A DNA stretch of 39,370 bases from positions 1 to 39,370 of the forward strand of contig JBCDEC010000006.1 in NCBI GenBank assembly GCA_039179965.1, given 5' to 3'. Positions 32,245 through 39,370 of this stretch are shown in pieces; within the stretch, counting starts at the first letter, position 1, and the number at the start of each line of letters is the position of its first letter. The notes beneath the pieces were generated by a model. That model did not search any database. It had not been told where the DNA came from and saw only the letters and a program-made list of their open reading frames with translations. The stretch is from Marinibacterium sp039179965. GTDB lineage: Bacteria > Pseudomonadota > Alphaproteobacteria > Rhodobacterales > Rhodobacteraceae. The translations under genes and the position numbers were made by a program.

Positions 32245-32574
32245 ATGCCCAAGGAAGAATGGGGCGTCAAACGCGTTTGTCCGACCACCGGAAAGCGGTT
32301 TTACGACCTCAACCGCTCACCGATTGTCAGCCCTTACACGGGCGACGTTGTCGAACTCGACACCGGCAAGAGCCGCATGATCGCGGCCGATGCCGAAGAT
32401 GCCGTGACGCTCAAGGCCAAACAGAAGACCGAAGAAGAAGAAGACGTAGTCCTCGACGATGAAGAGGATACGGTTGACGTTGATCTCGGCGATGACGTGC
32501 TGGAAGATGACGACGCCGAAGACAATGTCTCGCTTGATGACCTGGCGGATGTGCCGTCGGAAGACGAAGACTGA
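32245..32574 (+). CDS. FYDLN-acid family protein (TIGR02300)
   Basis: A 109-aa protein with the hallmark KRVCPTTGKRFYDLNRSPIVSPYTGD at the start, where Cys12 and Tyr/Asp residues suggest a small zinc-ribbon-like fold, and a strongly acidic tail (about 60-109) made almost only of Asp, Glu and Val. The family is confined largely to Alphaproteobacteria and its function is unknown. ATG at 32245 with AAGGAT upstream; TTGACA at 32169 may be a -35. It lies upstream of tRNA-Ala. Confidence 0.9.
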   Translation: MPKEEWGVKRVCPTTGKRFYDLNRSPIVSPYTGDVVELDTGKSRMIAADAEDAVTLKAKQKTEEEEDVVLDDEEDTVDVDLGDDVLEDDDAEDNVSLDDLADVPSEDED

Positions 32575-32611
32575 GGCCCCCACTTTCCCTTTCCGGGTCG
32601 GGATTTTTCGC

Positions 32612-32640
32612 TTGATCCCACCCGGTGGAGGGCCTATCAG
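32612..32640 (+). promoter_or_regulatory. Promoter of tRNA-Ala
   Basis: TTGATC (32612-32617), a 17-nt spacer and TATCAG (32635-32640), ending 13 nt before the tRNA. Same geometry as the tRNA-Gly promoter. It overlaps a possible hairpin formed by GGGAT and ATCCC that may end the FYDLN-acid transcript. Confidence 0.55.
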
Positions 32641-32653
32641 CACTGCACATTTT

Positions 32654-32729
<76 letters not shown>

Positions 32730-33116
32730 CTCCTCCCGAAAATTGCCAAACTGCGTCTTGCAGGACCCGATAAATCCGGGGCTTTGTTCAACGGTCGTCG
32801 ACCCCTTGCCTTCGGTCCGGCACCAATCCTGCAGGGTGGCGTCGAATATCAAATGACCGGCCCCTGCGTCCTTCGGCAAATTGCCGGTCGCCTTGCGGCC
32901 GAGCGGCACAGGCTGGCGTTCTGTACGCGGGCCGCACCGTCAGATCGAGTGTTTGCCTGAGGTGTTGGCAGGCCTCAGAGGGCTCTTGCAGAGCATCGGC
33001 TGAGCGATCATCCTAGCCTCAACGAGCGCATATGCTGTCGACGGGCAACGCGGGTGGCCGCGCAAACCCATGCCACCCGAACGATCGCGCCTGCGACAGC
33101 GTCAAAGGAGTGCCGC
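32730..33116. other. 387-bp region after tRNA-Ala, no gene recognised
   Basis: No supported reading frame. A 69-codon minus-strand open frame (32700-32909) overlaps the tRNA and has no ribosome site or recognisable family. The stretch GACCCGATAAATCCGGGG with GTTCAAC after it reminds me of insertion-sequence ends in Rhodobacterales, so a decayed IS remnant beside the tRNA is possible. The last ~110 bp should contain the promoter of the PdxA-like gene. Confidence 0.35.
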
Positions 33117-34121
33117 ATGAGCAAATCCAATCTGCCGCTGGCCATTACGATGGGCGATCCGTCGGGCATCGGACCGGAGATCATCGTCAAATCCTTTGCC
33201 GCGGGTCGCGCGGGCGTCTGCATCGTGCTGGGCAGCCCGTCGGTCCTGCGCGAGGCCGTTTCTGCGATTGGTCTCGATCTGAGTGTTCGCGAGATCGCCG
33301 GGCCGCAGGACGCCGCGCCGGCTGCCGGGGTGATCGAGGTGGTGCGCACATCGCAGGACCACGCCCATCCCATTGGACAGGTCTCATCGGCAAGCGGTCA
33401 GGCCGCCTATGACGCCATTGTCGCGGGGATCGAACTGGCCCGGGAGCAGCGTGTCTCGGGTCTTGTCACGGCGCCGATCCACAAAGAGGCCCTGGCCGCG
33501 GCCGGTCTGGCCTTTCCCGGCCATACAGAGATCCTGGCGTCCTTTTCGGGAGCATCTCGTGTGGCCATGATGCTTGCCAACGAGGACATTCGCACCGTTC
33601 TGGTCACGATCCACATGAGCCTGCGCGACGCGATCGATGCCGCCGACTTCGCCGCCCAAATGGATGCAATCCGGCTGGCGCATGACGCCTGCATCGATCT
33701 GGGGGTCCCCAAACCGCGCGTCGCCGTGGCCGGTCTGAACCCGCATGCTGGCGAAAACGGGCTGTTCGGGCGCGAAGAGATCGACATTATTTCGCCGGCC
33801 ATAGAAACGGCGCGCCGCGACGGGATCGATGTCTCGGGCCCCTGGCCCGGCGATACCGTCTTTATGGCGGCGCGGACCGGCAAATTCGATGTCGTGGTCG
33901 CGCAATACCATGATCAGGGGCTTATCCCGGTGAAATACCTCGGGGTCGAGAAAGGCGTGAACATCACCCTCGGACTGCCCTTTGTGCGCACCTCACCGGA
34001 TCACGGGACGGCCTTTGATATCGCTGGCACGGGGGTCGCGGATGCCACCAGCCTGTCGACCGCCATCGACTATGCGCGCCGCCTCGTCGCGACCCGCCAA
34101 AAGGCGGAGGAGGTCGCGTAA
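33117..34121 (+). CDS. PdxA-like dehydrogenase (4-phospho-hydroxyacid dehydrogenase family)
   Basis: A 334-aa member of the PdxA/PdxA2 family of NAD-dependent, metal-dependent dehydrogenases that oxidise and decarboxylate 4-phospho-hydroxy acids. Start ITMGDPSGIGPEI, FPGHTEIL, and the metal ligands His166 (TIHMSLRD), His210 (NPHAGENGLFGREE) and His265 (QYHDQGLIPVKYLG) are in place. Canonical PdxA makes pyridoxal-phosphate precursors; PdxA2 paralogues degrade threonate or erythronate 4-phosphate. Here the gene overlaps the next one by 1 bp (TAATG), so a catabolic paralogue is likely, but no DUF1537 sugar-acid kinase accompanies it. ATG at 33117 after AAAGGAG. Confidence 0.88.
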   Translation: MSKSNLPLAITMGDPSGIGPEIIVKSFAAGRAGVCIVLGSPSVLREAVSAIGLDLSVREIAGPQDAAPAAGVIEVVRTSQDHAHPIGQVSSASGQAAYDAIVAGIELAREQRVSGLVTAPIHKEALAAAGLAFPGHTEILASFSGASRVAMMLANEDIRTVLVTIHMSLRDAIDAADFAAQMDAIRLAHDACIDLGVPKPRVAVAGLNPHAGENGLFGREEIDIISPAIETARRDGIDVSGPWPGDTVFMAARTGKFDVVVAQYHDQGLIPVKYLGVEKGVNITLGLPFVRTSPDHGTAFDIAGTGVADATSLSTAIDYARRLVATRQKAEEVA

Positions 34122-35179
34122 TGGGCCTGCGTTTCATTTTTATGCTCACCCGCAATGACCGCACCGTTGCCGAAGCCGCAGATCATCTGGAAACCGCGCT
34201 GTCACTGGGGGTCCGGCACATCGGGTTCAAGGACGTCGGTCTGCCGGTTGAGGCCCTGAAAGCACTGAATGCGGCGATCCGGGCCAAAGGCGCGACCTCC
34301 TATCTGGAGGTGGTCAGCCTCGACCGCGAGAGCGAGATCGCGTCAGCCCGCGCCGCCTTGGAGATCGGCGTCGACATTCTGTTGGGCGGCACGCGAGTTG
34401 ATGACGTGCTGCCGATCATCAGCGCCAGTGAGATCCGATATTTCCCCTTCCCGGGGCGGATCGTCGGCCATCCAAGCGTGCTGGACGGAACCATCGAGGA
34501 GATTGCCGAAAGCGCCCGCAGCCTTGCGGCCCTCAAGGGCGTGCACGGGCTTGACCTTCTGGCCTACCGCTCGCCGCTGGAGGATACGCCGGGTTTGATC
34601 GCCGCCGTCTGCAAAGCCGCCGGCAAGCCCGTCATCGTGGCCGGCTCGATTGCCGATCCGGACCGTATCGCCTCGGTTCAGGCTGCCGGCGCCGCCGGGT
34701 TCACGATCGGAACAGCCGCGCTGGATGGCGCGTATCCGTCGAACGACGAAAGTCTCGATGCCCAACTAGCCGCGATTGTCCGCGACGTGGCCGAACTGAA
34801 TGGCCACCTGTCACCTTTTGGCAAAAAGAACCTCGATCGCGCCTTTGGCACCTTCGAAGACCCCTGGTCACCGCGCATCGCCGGGCAGATCAACAACATG
34901 CAGATCAAGCTCGCGAAGTTCGAAGGGGAGTTCACCTGGCATTTCCATGCCACCCAAGACGAATTGTTCCTGGTGCATCGCGGGCGGCTGTTGATGCGGT
35001 TTCGCGACCGCGAGGAAATCGTGCAGGAAGGTGAGTTTATCGTGGTGCCACACGGGGTCGAACATTGCCCGGTGGCGCTGACGGACACCTGCGAGGTGGT
35101 TCTGATCGAACCCGCCGCGACGGCGACCTCAGACATGGCAGAGGCCGCCCCTGGCGCGCAAGATTTCACACCACTCTAG
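34121..35179 (+). CDS. Phosphate-binding TIM barrel fused to a cupin domain
   Basis: A 352-aa two-domain protein. Residues about 1-225 are a (beta/alpha)8 barrel: FIFMLTRNDRTV, HIGFKDVGLP, YLEVVSLDRES, LLGGTRVDDVLPII, GLDLLAYRSP, VIVAGSIADPDRI (residues 172-184) and GFTIGTAA; the last two are the standard phosphate-gripping loops of HisA/TrpF-like barrels. After a linker, residues about 235-335 form a cupin with WHFHATQDELFLV (His274, His276, Glu281) and VVPHGVEHCPV (His315), a complete metal site. The start codon overlaps the PdxA-like stop. Barrel and cupin families usually occur as separate proteins. A step on the phosphorylated product or substrate of the PdxA-like enzyme is inferred. Reaction unknown. 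Confidence 0.8.
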   Translation: MGLRFIFMLTRNDRTVAEAADHLETALSLGVRHIGFKDVGLPVEALKALNAAIRAKGATSYLEVVSLDRESEIASARAALEIGVDILLGGTRVDDVLPIISASEIRYFPFPGRIVGHPSVLDGTIEEIAESARSLAALKGVHGLDLLAYRSPLEDTPGLIAAVCKAAGKPVIVAGSIADPDRIASVQAAGAAGFTIGTAALDGAYPSNDESLDAQLAAIVRDVAELNGHLSPFGKKNLDRAFGTFEDPWSPRIAGQINNMQIKLAKFEGEFTWHFHATQDELFLVHRGRLLMRFRDREEIVQEGEFIVVPHGVEHCPVALTDTCEVVLIEPAATATSDMAEAAPGAQDFTPL

Positions 35180-35291
35180 CGCCGCGCGCCCGGGTCAAAG
35201 AGGAAAGGCCAACTGCGCCTGTCCCGCGTATCGGACACCCCTTGGCACCCGGCTCAGTCTTCTTCCGCCGGGGCCGTCCGCCGGGACCGCG

Positions 35292-36572
35292 CTAACGACG
35301 CTCGCAAAGCGCCTGAACGGCCCGTTCAACCGCCACTTTCGTCATTTCGAGATCCTCACCAGAGACCGCGAGGGACGGGTACAATTTGCCCGGCGCCTTG
35401 AACACCCCCGCCTGCCGCAACACCCGGTTGTACACCTCGTTGTGCTCGGGATCGTCATGCACAGCACTTCGGTAATCCGTACAGGCCCGATCCGTGAAGT
35501 AGAGATCAAACAATGTCTCATCGCCGCAAATCCGGTGCGCGATGCCAGCATTTGCGAGCGCTTCGGATTGCATGGTCTGCAACGCGCGGCCGGTTTGGCG
35601 AAGCTGGTCATAGGCCCCGTCACGACGCAGAATCTCCATGGTTTTGAGCCCGGCGGCCGCCGCAACCGGATTGCCCGACAGGGTGCCCAACTGCATGAGC
35701 CATTTGTCCCCGCCGACAATGGCCTTGTCAAAATGCTGCATGATCTCGGCGCGCGCTCCAAGGGCTGCCAGAGGAAAGCCGCCACCGATGATCTTGCCCA
35801 ATGTGCAGATGTCGGGCGTCACACCGTAGCGGTCCTGCGCGCCCCCGTAAGCCAGCCGAAAACCGGTGACGATCTCGTCAAATATCAGCAGAACATCATG
35901 TCGGGTGCAGAGATCGCGCAGGCCCTGCAGATATCCCGGTGCGGCGGGAATGATGCGCTGAAGCGGTTCGACGATGATGGCCGCGATGTCTGTATGATCG
36001 CTGAGCAAGGACTCCACCGCCGCGAGATCGTTGAACGGCGCAATGAGCACCTGATCGGCGACTCCCTGGGGGATGCCGGCGCTGTCGGGGACCGGTTGGG
36101 GAAAGTTCTGCCGCTGGTCCGGTGCGAGGCTCATTTGCGCCTCGGCGCTCATCCCGTGATACCCACCTTCAAACTTGAGGATCTTGTCACGCCCGGTGAC
36201 CGCCCGGGCCAGGCGGATGGCATACATGTCGGCTTCGCCACCCGAGGCGACAAACCGCACCTGCGCACAGCAGGGCACCGCCTCGACTATCGCCTCGGCA
36301 AGCTCGATGCCCTTGGTGTTGTTGGCAAAAAACGTCATCCCCTTTGGCAGTTGTTCGAGAACGGCCTCCATCACCTCGGGATGGCCATGACCCAAAAGCA
36401 TCGGCCCTGAACCGATCAGATAGTCGACATATTCGACGCCGTCTTCGTCCCAGACCCTCGATCCCGCACCACGGGCAATGATGATGCCGGGGTCGAAGTT
36501 TCCGAACCCGCCCGCCGGCAAGACCGTTTGCGCGCGGGCGATCCACTCGGCTTGGGTACTGACGCGGTTCAT
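35292..36572 (-). CDS. Class III aminotransferase, glutamate-1-semialdehyde-aminomutase-like
   Basis: A 426-aa PLP enzyme of the GSAM/class III (acetylornithine, omega-transaminase) family. The cofactor site is complete: GGEADMYAIRLAR phosphate-binding segment, GGYHGM, IFDEIVTGFR with Asp232, and Lys260 in TLGKIIGGGFPL. Start AEWIARAQTVLPAGG and a C-terminal PSLAVSGEDLEM. True HemL is unlikely because of the catabolic neighbours. It begins 1 bp after the stop of the enolase-superfamily gene (TGACATG), so the two are translationally coupled and probably share a substrate route. The amino donor and acceptor are unknown. Confidence 0.85.
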   Translation of the reverse strand: MNRVSTQAEWIARAQTVLPAGGFGNFDPGIIIARGAGSRVWDEDGVEYVDYLIGSGPMLLGHGHPEVMEAVLEQLPKGMTFFANNTKGIELAEAIVEAVPCCAQVRFVASGGEADMYAIRLARAVTGRDKILKFEGGYHGMSAEAQMSLAPDQRQNFPQPVPDSAGIPQGVADQVLIAPFNDLAAVESLLSDHTDIAAIIVEPLQRIIPAAPGYLQGLRDLCTRHDVLLIFDEIVTGFRLAYGGAQDRYGVTPDICTLGKIIGGGFPLAALGARAEIMQHFDKAIVGGDKWLMQLGTLSGNPVAAAAGLKTMEILRRDGAYDQLRQTGRALQTMQSEALANAGIAHRICGDETLFDLYFTDRACTDYRSAVHDDPEHNEVYNRVLRQAGVFKAPGKLYPSLAVSGEDLEMTKVAVERAVQALCERR

Positions 36573-36573
36573 G

Positions 36574-37677
36574 TCAGGCGCACTCCAAAACAGGGCGGCC
36601 CAGGACCGCAGGATCAGGTGTTACGCCAAGCCCCGGCCCCTCGGGCGGTCCGATGCGGCCTTGGCCGCGTGTGGGCGCGTCGGGGCAGAGGCGCGGCGCG
36701 ACATAGCCTGACAGATCGCAGGTGTTGAGCAAAGCGCCATGTGGCGTGGATGCTGCAAAGTGCAGCGACGCGGCGGTGACAATGTCTGAACCCCAGGTGC
36801 ACTCCGCGCAGATCTCCGCGCCCAGATGTACCGTCAGATCCCGCGCCCTGCGCATTGCCGAGAGACCCCCGAATTTCGACAGTTTCAGCGCCACAACGTC
36901 GAGACAGCCCAGTTCCCGCGCCCGCAGCAATGTGGCGAGGTCATAGGCCCCTTCGTCTATTTTCATCGGCAGGCCAGTGGCTTGCCGGACGGCGGCGCAG
37001 TCTTCAAGCGTCTGGCAGGGCTGTTCAAGCATCACATCAAGGTGCGCCACGGCGCGGCCGGTGCGTGTCGCCTGCAGCTTGCTGGCCCCGCAGTTCCAAT
37101 CGCCGTAGACGATGGGCCCCGAACCCACCGCTTCGCGCACTTTTGCAAGGCGTTCGGCATCGGCCTGCCAATCGGCGTCAACGCCCAGCTTGGCCTGGAA
37201 CTGGCGAATCCCGCTGGCATGGGCCTCCCGCGCAATCCGGGCCATCTCGTCCGGCGCGATGCAGGTGATCGAATGGTAGAGCGGCATGTCCCGGCGCGTC
37301 CGCCCGCCCAGCAAGGCGTAGAGCGGCTGACTGACGGCCTGACCAAAGAGGTCCCACAAGGCGATATCGACAATCGACTTGGCATGGGCATGCCCGACCA
37401 GAAACCCGTCGAGCTTGCGCATCGGCGCATCGACACCAAACGGTTCCATACCCAGAATCTCCGGCGCCATTTCGGCCACCGCGCTTGGCACGCCTTTGGC
37501 AAAGGCCGGCAGATAATGCGGGATCGGGCACACCTCTCCCCACCCCTTGAGGCCCGTGTCCGTCTCAAGGCACAGCACATGGGTCTGCACCATGGCACAG
37601 GCTTTGCCGTCCGCCATGTAGTAGGTTTCATGGCTGCTCAGATCGACGGACCAAAGCGTGAGCCGGGTGATCTTCAT
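36574..37677 (-). CDS. Enolase-superfamily enzyme, HpbD/cis-hydroxyproline-dehydratase-like
   Basis: A 367-aa mandelate-racemase/muconate-lactonizing-type enzyme. From the ATG at 37677: Lys163 (FQAKLGV), metal ligands Asp193 (YGDWN), Glu218 (MLEQPCQTLED) and Asp241 (KIDEG), and Lys265 (ALKLSKFGG), giving a Lys/Lys acid-base pair for 1,1-proton transfer. Additional blocks, GWGEVCPIPHYLP, DGFLVGHAHAKSIVDIALWDL and PPEGPGLGVTPDP, match what I recall of 4-hydroxyproline-betaine 2-epimerase (HpbD) and cis-3-hydroxyproline dehydratase. An epimerase or dehydratase acting on a proline-, betaine- or N-methyl-type substrate is inferred. A TTG at 37683 with AGAGG 5 nt before it is an alternative start. 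It follows the demethylating gene by 15 bp. Confidence 0.82.
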   Translation of the reverse strand: MKITRLTLWSVDLSSHETYYMADGKACAMVQTHVLCLETDTGLKGWGEVCPIPHYLPAFAKGVPSAVAEMAPEILGMEPFGVDAPMRKLDGFLVGHAHAKSIVDIALWDLFGQAVSQPLYALLGGRTRRDMPLYHSITCIAPDEMARIAREAHASGIRQFQAKLGVDADWQADAERLAKVREAVGSGPIVYGDWNCGASKLQATRTGRAVAHLDVMLEQPCQTLEDCAAVRQATGLPMKIDEGAYDLATLLRARELGCLDVVALKLSKFGGLSAMRRARDLTVHLGAEICAECTWGSDIVTAASLHFAASTPHGALLNTCDLSGYVAPRLCPDAPTRGQGRIGPPEGPGLGVTPDPAVLGRPVLECA

Positions 37678-37692
37678 GTGCAAGCGGGCCTC

Positions 37693-39370
37693 TCACTCGG
37701 CGGCCGCGCGCGGACTGTCACTGCGCGGCAACAGGCTTTGCGGATCATAGGCTGGCGCGCCCAGCACGCGCGCGGCGCGGGGCTGGCCGTGGATGACCAC
37801 CTCCAAACACGTGCCCGGCGCGGCGGCGGCCGGAGTGACATAAGCAAAGGCCAGGATCTTTCCCACTGTCGGCCCATAGGCGACGGACGCGGTCGAGCCG
37901 ACGACGGCCCCGTCCAAAAGCACCGCTTCTCCGCCATGCCCATCGATCTGCCCGTCCGGGTCAATGGCGAGATAGGCGCAGATCCAGGGCAGGTCGTCGT
38001 TCAGGGTCAGATCCTTGCCCAGATACGCCTTGTCCCGGCGGGCAAATCGCAAGAGATCCGCCTCGGCCAGCGTGACTTCGTTGGTCAGTTCGCCGGCGCC
38101 CTTGAACGCCTTTTCCATCCGCATCGCGTTCATTGCAAAGCTGCCGTAATCGACGATCCCATGGGCGGCGCCCGCTGCGAAAAGCGCCTCGTAGACGTCG
38201 AGACACGCCGCGTTGGGCATATGAAGTTCCCATCCCAGCTCTCCGGCATAGGACAGCCGCATGGCGCGCACAGTGTGGCCCGCGATCACGATGTCCCGGG
38301 CCGAAAGCCAGCGGAATCTCGCGTTTGACAGATCGGCCGCGGTACAGGCGCCCAGGACATCCCGCGCGCGCGGCCCGTTGAGCGCAAGGGCAGCCCAGGT
38401 GTCCGACAGCGCGGTGACCGTAACCTGTTCAGCGCCGCGGTGGCGGGCCAGATGATCCAGAAGCCGTTGTTCGAAGAAAGCCGCGCAGACCAGATAGAAC
38501 CGATCATCCGCCAGCCGGACGAGAGTCGCCTCCAATTCAATCCGGCCCCGGCGGTTGAGCATGTGGGTCAGGGCGATCCCACCGGTTTTCTGCGGCATCC
38601 GGTTGGCGGTCAGCCGATCCAAGAGAGCGTAGGCGTCTGATCCTGAGACCTCGACTTTGGCGAAGGCGGTGACATCGATCAGGCCGACCCGCTCGCGCAC
38701 GGCGCGCACTTCTTCGGACACGAGGTCGTCCACAACGGTGCGATGAAAGGCATAGTGGTCCTGTTGCGCGACCCCGTTTCTGGCAAACCAGCGCGGACGC
38801 TCAAAACCATAGACCTCTTCGTGCACGGCGCCTTTCGCGACGAGGGCCTCGTGCAATGGTGAGGGTTTGACGGGGCGCCCGGCCAATCGGTTGAAATGCG
38901 GGAACGGGATTTCATGACGCAGGCAGTAATCCTCTTGCGCCTTGATCACCTGCCACGCCTTGGTGGCATACCTGCCAAAGCGGCGCGGATCATAGTCGCG
39001 CATGGAGATGTCAGCAGCCCCATGCACCATCCAGCGCGCCAGTTCGCGGGTCAGCCCCGGGCCCCAGCCGATGCCGATCTGCGTGCCGCAGCAACACCAG
39101 TAGTTCTGCACGCCAGGTGCGGGTCCAATCAGCGGGTTGCCGTCCGGCGGGTGGCTGATCGCCCCATGGACCGCCCGCTGGATACCCAGCTCGGCGAAGA
39201 TTGGCATCCGGTTCAGGCTTTCTTCGAGATAAGGCATGACGCGATCGTAGTCGGGATCGAACAGCCAGTTCTCGTATTCCCAGGGGCAATGATCCTGCCA
39301 GACCGCGTTCGGATCGGTCTTCTCGTATATCCCGATCAGGCCGCGCTTCTGCTCCATCCGGATATAGCCA
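37693..39370 (-). CDS. Dimethylglycine/sarcosine-dehydrogenase-like FAD and THF enzyme (5' end off the window)
   Basis: The frame is open to the right edge, so the start and most of the FAD domain lie outside. Visible: the end of the DAO/FAD domain (AVHGAISHPPDGNPLIGPAPG, GWGPGLTRELA), an FAO_M-like segment (YDPRRFGRYATKAW), then the folate-binding GcvT domain (VGLIDVTAFAKVEVSG, LTHMLNRRGRIE, GELGWELHMP, NAMRMEKAFKGAGELTNEVT) and a GcvT C-terminal barrel (ILAFAYVTPAAAAPG). Such enzymes remove an N-methyl group from dimethylglycine, sarcosine or similar and pass the one-carbon unit to tetrahydrofolate. The substrate of this paralogue is unknown. It is the first gene of the three-gene operon. 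Confidence 0.9.
   Translation of the reverse strand, partial: GYIRMEQKRGLIGIYEKTDPNAVWQDHCPWEYENWLFDPDYDRVMPYLEESLNRMPIFAELGIQRAVHGAISHPPDGNPLIGPAPGVQNYWCCCGTQIGIGWGPGLTRELARWMVHGAADISMRDYDPRRFGRYATKAWQVIKAQEDYCLRHEIPFPHFNRLAGRPVKPSPLHEALVAKGAVHEEVYGFERPRWFARNGVAQQDHYAFHRTVVDDLVSEEVRAVRERVGLIDVTAFAKVEVSGSDAYALLDRLTANRMPQKTGGIALTHMLNRRGRIELEATLVRLADDRFYLVCAAFFEQRLLDHLARHRGAEQVTVTALSDTWAALALNGPRARDVLGACTAADLSNARFRWLSARDIVIAGHTVRAMRLSYAGELGWELHMPNAACLDVYEALFAAGAAHGIVDYGSFAMNAMRMEKAFKGAGELTNEVTLAEADLLRFARRDKAYLGKDLTLNDDLPWICAYLAIDPDGQIDGHGGEAVLLDGAVVGSTASVAYGPTVGKILAFAYVTPAAAAPGTCLEVVIHGQPRAARVLGAPAYDPQSLLPRSDSPRAAAE

Noticed and set aside
36826..38328. 500-codon plus-strand open frame
   Set aside because: Antisense to the enolase-superfamily and demethylase genes; composition is that of a reversed frame.

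Overview
The window looks like a chromosomal segment of a marine Rhodobacterales (Roseobacter-clade) alphaproteobacterium. This is inferred from the high G+C content, a malyl-CoA lyase of the mcl1 type, a FYDLN-acid protein, a DUF1244 protein, and an integrase-plus-IS91-transposase element. The species cannot be fixed from the sequence alone. I had no database access, so family names come from motif recognition.

Left part (1-7.5 kb) is accessory and rich in regulators. A GlxA-type AraC regulator is divergent from a BBE-type FAD oxidase. Next come a homocysteine S-methyltransferase gene broken by one in-frame TGA, a class I methyltransferase, and a secreted DUF4242 protein divergent from a membrane-anchored winged-helix/TPR regulator. 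Two of the divergent promoter regions carry perfect inverted repeats with the same 14-nt spacer. An IS91-family element (7.7-9.8 kb) follows. Its HUH transposase looks intact, but its companion tyrosine recombinase has lost the catalytic Tyr and is truncated. A tRNA-Gly(TCC) sits just beyond it.

Middle part (10-21 kb) is core. It holds an acetamidase/formamidase, then on the minus strand pyk, a small membrane protein, rpmI, rplT, pheS, a secreted cupin, a secreted esterase and pheT. pheS and pheT are therefore separated by two unrelated exported proteins, and a plus-strand serine hydrolase and a small secreted protein lie between rplT and pheS.

From 20.9 to 25.6 kb lies a likely D-glutamate / N-acyl-amino-acid module: dgcN (DUF1611), dgcA (enolase-superfamily epimerase) and a D-amino-acid transaminase on the minus strand, with an N-formylglutamate amidohydrolase-like gene nearby. 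The three gene junctions here contain three identical copies of a 27-bp repeat. A (GCTGCG)9 microsatellite follows the transaminase stop codon.

25.8-33 kb holds mcl1, a lipocalin-like protein, a divergent Lrp/LysE pair with a clear 8-bp dyad, an AraC/GyrI-like regulator, accA, a GntR-FCD regulator with a perfect 18-bp palindrome against its start codon, a YgjP-like metallopeptidase, the FYDLN-acid protein and tRNA-Ala(GGC).

The right end (33-39.4 kb) is a catabolic locus that I cannot match to a described pathway. It has a PdxA-like dehydrogenase translationally coupled to a phosphate-binding TIM-barrel::cupin fusion. Facing it is a tight minus-strand operon of a dimethylglycine-dehydrogenase-like enzyme (cut by the window edge), an HpbD-like enolase-superfamily enzyme with a Lys/Lys pair, and a glutamate-1-semialdehyde-aminomutase-like class III aminotransferase. 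Together they suggest breakdown of an N-methylated or betaine-type amino or imino acid, and this is the best candidate here for undescribed biology.
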